From positions 1-45,398 of the forward strand of contig JAFXJY010000003.1 in NCBI GenBank assembly GCA_017531985.1: 45,398 nucleotides of DNA, written 5' to 3'. Source of the stretch: Bacteroidaceae bacterium. Lineage in GTDB: Bacteria > Bacteroidota > Bacteroidia > Bacteroidales > Barnesiellaceae_A. The notes under the pieces were generated by a model. The model searched no databases, was not told where the DNA came from, and saw only the letters and a list, made by a program, of their open reading frames with translations. The position numbers and the translations under genes were made by a program. Below are positions 42,652-45,398 of this stretch, piece after piece (positions within the stretch are counted from its first letter, which is position 1; the number at the start of each line of letters is the position of its first letter).

Positions 42652-43578
42652 TCAATCTTTGTTTATTATCCCCTCTTTTTTAAGCTCCTTAACAATTGCG
42701 TCGAGTACACCGTTGATAAAGTTGCTGCTTTGTTCGGTGCTGAATGTCTTGGCCAGCTCGATATATTCGTTGAGGGTAACAACTGTAGGGATAGAAGGCA
42801 TACGCACCAATTCGCTTATGGCTACCAGCATGATTACAACGTCCATAAAGGCAATACGCTCTATCTCCCAATTCTTGGTAAAGCGGTCGATATAGCTGCG
42901 GTATAGCTTCTCGTTGGCGAGAGTGTTGTGCAATAGGTCGAGGGCAAATTTACGATCTTCGTCATCCTTGTACATGGGCAACATCTTTACATTCTCGCTT
43001 TCATTGCGGAAGTGTTTGATGGTTTTGAGTACAAATGTTGCCTCTACGTTGAGTTCTTCATTCCAGTAGAGTGATAAGTTCTCTACAGCCTCTGTCAGCT
43101 CATCCGATGGTGCAATGGTGTTCTTGAATATTGTGCGCCACAGTTCCCAATCGTTCTCGGCACTGCAGGTGGGTGTATTCATGTAATTCTTGTACTCATC
43201 TGTCTCAAGAATTGTGTTGAGCATGTTGTTGAGGAATGTTTCGGCTACAATACCCCATGAGAATGGCTTTTCGGCATAGTGCTCGGCAAAGTCGGCGTTA
43301 TTGCGCAAGTCGCTTATAAATTGGTTGTTTACAAAGCGCATGTTGGGATTACGCTCTTCGGCTGTTGGAAGGTATTTGTTACGAGCTGTTTCTAAGCGTT
43401 GTGCTTGCAAGTCGGTGAGGTCTATCATCAATTGTAGGAGTGCATAGTACAACTCATGACCCTTTTCGAGACTGTGTAGCAACTCATTTTCGGCTTCGGC
43501 AATACTCTTGTTTTCGGTAATAAAGTACGAATATGCTACTTGTACTACCTTTGAGCGTATAATTACACGATTTATCAT
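42652..43578 (-). CDS. nusB: Transcription antitermination factor NusB (long form)
   Basis: The 308-residue protein is longer than the roughly 140-residue enterobacterial NusB; the extra N-terminal half is usual in Bacteroidota. The all-helical NusB domain occupies about 180-305, with MDVVIMLVAISEL, IPTVVTLNEYIELAKTF and SSNFINGVLDAI. NusB with NusE assembles on boxA during rRNA transcription. It is the first gene of the operon to coaE. Confidence 0.94.
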   Translation of the reverse strand: MINRVIIRSKVVQVAYSYFITENKSIAEAENELLHSLEKGHELYYALLQLMIDLTDLQAQRLETARNKYLPTAEERNPNMRFVNNQFISDLRNNADFAEHYAEKPFSWGIVAETFLNNMLNTILETDEYKNYMNTPTCSAENDWELWRTIFKNTIAPSDELTEAVENLSLYWNEELNVEATFVLKTIKHFRNESENVKMLPMYKDDEDRKFALDLLHNTLANEKLYRSYIDRFTKNWEIERIAFMDVVIMLVAISELVRMPSIPTVVTLNEYIELAKTFSTEQSSNFINGVLDAIVKELKKEGIINKD

Positions 43579-43621
43579 AATATGAATGAACTGTTTTTGC
43601 GTTGTTGTAAATATTCTTTTG

Positions 43622-43629
43622 CAAAGTTA
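43622..43629 (-). promoter_or_regulatory. Candidate -7 box of the nusB operon
   Basis: The minus strand reads TAACTTTG, 43 bp before the nusB ATG. The -33 match is poor. Confidence 0.5.
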
Positions 43630-43692
43630 CCACAAAAAGACGGTATAACGATACCTTTGGCATTATTTTTTCGTAAATAAAATTTCTTGCCG

Positions 43693-43700
43693 TATATTTG
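43693..43700 (+). promoter_or_regulatory. Candidate -7 box of the AlbA_2 gene, leaderless start
   Basis: TATATTTG ends 6 bp before the ATG at 43707. A start at the usual distance would give a message with almost no leader. Confidence 0.5.
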
Positions 43701-43706
43701 CAGAAT

Positions 43707-44354
43707 ATGAAACGAATTGACGCCTCATCATATATTCATACACTCATAGCGCAAGGCGAGCACATCGAGCAAGATTTTAAATATGAGATTTCCGATGCTC
43801 GTAAGATTGCTCGCACTCTCTCGGCTTTTGCCAACACGCAAGGCGGTCGCTTGCTTATCGGAGTCAAAGACAACGGACGCATAGCCGGTGTGCGCAGTGA
43901 AGAGGAGATGTATATGATAGAGGCTGCTGCTCAGCTTTACTGTGTGCCTGAGGTGAGTCTCAATATGGCTACATATCGTGTCGAGGGGCATACGGTGTTG
44001 GTCGTTGAGATAAATAAGGCACAACACCGACCGGTGATGGTACGCGACGAGAACAACCGCCTGTGGGCTTATGTGCGTGTGGCCGATGAAAATATATTGG
44101 CTACTCCCACGCATTTGCAGCTATGGCAACATGATAGTATTACGATACCTACGCTACTCTCCTTTACCGAGCGCGAGAGGCTTGTTCTTGACTTGCTCTC
44201 GAAAGAGGAAGAGTGTAGCTTGTCGCGTATATGTCGCACTACCCACATCTCGCGTTATGATGCACAGCGGCTTATGGCTCGTTTTATACATTGGGGTATT
44301 GTGGCCATGCGCTACGACGGTCATCACTTCGTGTTTCGCAATATAGGAGAATAA
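43707..44354 (+). CDS. AlbA_2 (Schlafen-type) domain protein with winged helix
   Basis: The 215-residue protein carries an AlbA_2 domain at about 10-125: GEHIEQDFKYEISDARKIAR, then AFANTQGGRLLIGVKDNG and AQHRPVMVRDENNRLWAYVRV, the classic order of these ATP-binding-annotated domains. A C-terminal winged helix (about 145-205, TERERLVLDLLSKEEECSLSRI) follows. The combination suggests a DNA-binding regulator, and some relatives act in stress or defence, but the target is unknown. I start it at ATG 43707; an in-frame TTG at 43698 lies inside the -7 box. It is divergent from nusB. Confidence 0.88.
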   Translation: MKRIDASSYIHTLIAQGEHIEQDFKYEISDARKIARTLSAFANTQGGRLLIGVKDNGRIAGVRSEEEMYMIEAAAQLYCVPEVSLNMATYRVEGHTVLVVEINKAQHRPVMVRDENNRLWAYVRVADENILATPTHLQLWQHDSITIPTLLSFTERERLVLDLLSKEEECSLSRICRTTHISRYDAQRLMARFIHWGIVAMRYDGHHFVFRNIGE

Positions 44355-44456
44355 AATCGGGCATTTTTTGCTCCGTATACTTTATACAAATATCAAAAAA
44401 CGACCACTGTTGTGTAGAAAAAGGCCCCAATGATATGTTTTTTTGCCCGAGTGTTG

Positions 44457-44464
44457 TATATTTG
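44457..44464 (+). promoter_or_regulatory. Candidate -7 box of the GLUG protein gene
   Basis: TATATTTG lies about 95 bp before the ATG. No -33 TTTG is found at the right distance. I see no gene in the 44355-44559 gap. Confidence 0.4.
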
Positions 44465-44559
44465 TAAAATATAGGATGTAGTAAAGAAGAAAATAACGCA
44501 ACCAACATCGATTTTCGGTACACTCCTTAGCCATATATAAACACTAAAATAACTTTTAT

Positions 44560-45398
44560 ATGATGAAAAACTACTTATTATTGACTGTAAGTGCCATGAC
44601 TCTATTCTCGGCACAAGCTGCATGGGATGGCACAGCACAAGCATGGAGCAAAGGTAATGGAACAAGTACATCTCCCTATCTCATCGAAAATGAGCAACAT
44701 TTTGCCTATTTTCAGCAACAAGTGACAGCAGGTACTACCTATGAAGGTGAGTATTTTTTCTTGGTAAACGACCTTGATATGAGTGCCGATGCCGGCATGA
44801 AAATTCTTCCCGTCGGTTTTTTTGATGAGTATGTAAATTCCGATGATCCACAAGGCTCGCTTATTGACGAATCGAAATATTTCTTAGGTACGTTTGATGG
44901 TAACTTCAAGACTATAGATAATATTCATATCGAGTATATAGCTACCGACTTTCAAGCCGTAGGTGGTACAGGACTCTTTGCATGTCTCGATGAAGGTGCT
45001 CTTGTGAAGAATGTCATCTTGGGTGCTCGCTCGATTGTTACAGGTGGTGAACTTACTGCCGGTCTTGTGGGTCAAATGAATGGCGGTACATTGCAATGCA
45101 GTGCAAGTCTGGCTACAATCAACAGTGAGTCAACCTTTGGTTCGGGTGGGGTAGTGGCTATAGGTGCCGGTGGTAAAATAGATCGTTGCTATTTTGGCGG
45201 TACGCTCACCGGCAATAGCGATGTAGGTGGTATCGTAGGTACTGCCATGTATGGCGTAGAGATTACCAACTGTTATAACAAAGGTATTATCAATGCTCCC
45301 AACGGTATGTTTGTGGGTGGTATCGTAGGCTCGGCATACGATAGTGGCACACGTATTGTCAATTGTTATAATGTAGGCGAAGTGATAGCTGCCGAAAC
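44560..45398 (+). CDS. GLUG-repeat secreted protein, truncated by window edge
   Basis: An open frame from ATG 44560 (or 44563) runs for about 280 codons to the right edge without a stop. A signal peptide (MMKNYLLLTVSAMTLFSAQA) is followed by a start typical of such proteins (SPYLIENEQHFAYFQQQV, then FFLVNDLDMSA). GLUG-type beta repeats come next: TAGLVGQMNGGTLQCSA, VGGIVGTAMYGVEITNCYN and VGGIVGSAYDSGTRIVNCYN. GLUG repeats occur in adhesins and other surface proteins; here probably a beta-helix stalk exported by Sec and perhaps T9SS, though the C-terminus is not visible. Confidence 0.85.
   Translation, partial: MMKNYLLLTVSAMTLFSAQAAWDGTAQAWSKGNGTSTSPYLIENEQHFAYFQQQVTAGTTYEGEYFFLVNDLDMSADAGMKILPVGFFDEYVNSDDPQGSLIDESKYFLGTFDGNFKTIDNIHIEYIATDFQAVGGTGLFACLDEGALVKNVILGARSIVTGGELTAGLVGQMNGGTLQCSASLATINSESTFGSGGVVAIGAGGKIDRCYFGGTLTGNSDVGGIVGTAMYGVEITNCYNKGIINAPNGMFVGGIVGSAYDSGTRIVNCYNVGEVIAAE

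Overview
The window comes from the chromosome of a member of the Bacteroidota, most likely order Bacteroidales. The reasons are: promoters of the TTTG / 19-21 bp / TAnnTTTG type; secreted proteins with type IX secretion (T9SS) C-terminal tails; the MurF-alanine racemase fusion; and families largely confined to this phylum (GSCFA, DUF4919, DUF5606, tandem DUF1573, long NusB). Genus cannot be settled from the sequence alone.

Layout, left to right. (1) 1-425: the 5' end of a transposase gene running off the left edge, and a terminal-repeat-like sequence. (2) 426-7052: a complete histidine degradation operon hutU-ftcD-hutI-fchA-hutH. It takes histidine to glutamate and passes the formimino group to tetrahydrofolate. 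A 188 bp MITE-like element lies between ftcD and hutI, and two strong hairpins close the operon. (3) 7220-10478, minus strand: a small winged-helix protein, RNase Z and ribosomal protein S1. (4) 10800-15922, minus: a 1300-residue secreted multidomain protein (esterase-like plus PHP domain plus T9SS tail) and pdxB. (5) 16122-18765, plus: two DUF1573 proteins and MeaB. (6) 18896-22358, minus: MurF-Alr fusion and a GSCFA protein. (7) 22622-23591, plus: two unrecognised small genes under a promoter that carries paired dyads. (8) 23701-28010, minus: DUF4919, SlyD-like isomerase, flippase and glycosyltransferase in one operon, with a DUF456 membrane protein upstream. (9) 28685-32257, plus: a 1190-residue secreted T9SS protein made of two related halves. 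(10) 32601-32673, minus: tRNA-Phe. (11) 33183-37747, minus: porin-pstS-pstC-pstA-pstB phosphate uptake operon behind a Pho-box-like site, with a response regulator/histidine kinase pair divergent from it (37938-39921). (12) 40025-43578, minus: DUF5606, then nusB-yajC-ybbR-coaE. (13) 43707-45398, plus: an AlbA_2 (Schlafen-type) protein and the start of a GLUG-repeat secreted protein cut by the right edge.

Across the whole window the top strand changes character near 32.5-32.8 kb. To the left it is rich in C and A, largely regardless of gene direction; to the right it is rich in G and T. A negative-to-positive skew change is what a replication origin looks like. The gene-poor 32.67-33.18 kb interval at that point is AT-rich and full of inverted repeats, so it is a candidate origin region, although I see no clear DnaA-box cluster.

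Other points of interest are promoter-bearing repeats (one copy in front of the GSCFA gene, two in tandem in front of the DUF456 gene), a secreted esterase-like domain with Asp in the nucleophile elbow fused to an apparently intact PHP hydrolase, and the two-gene cassette at 22.5-23.6 kb.
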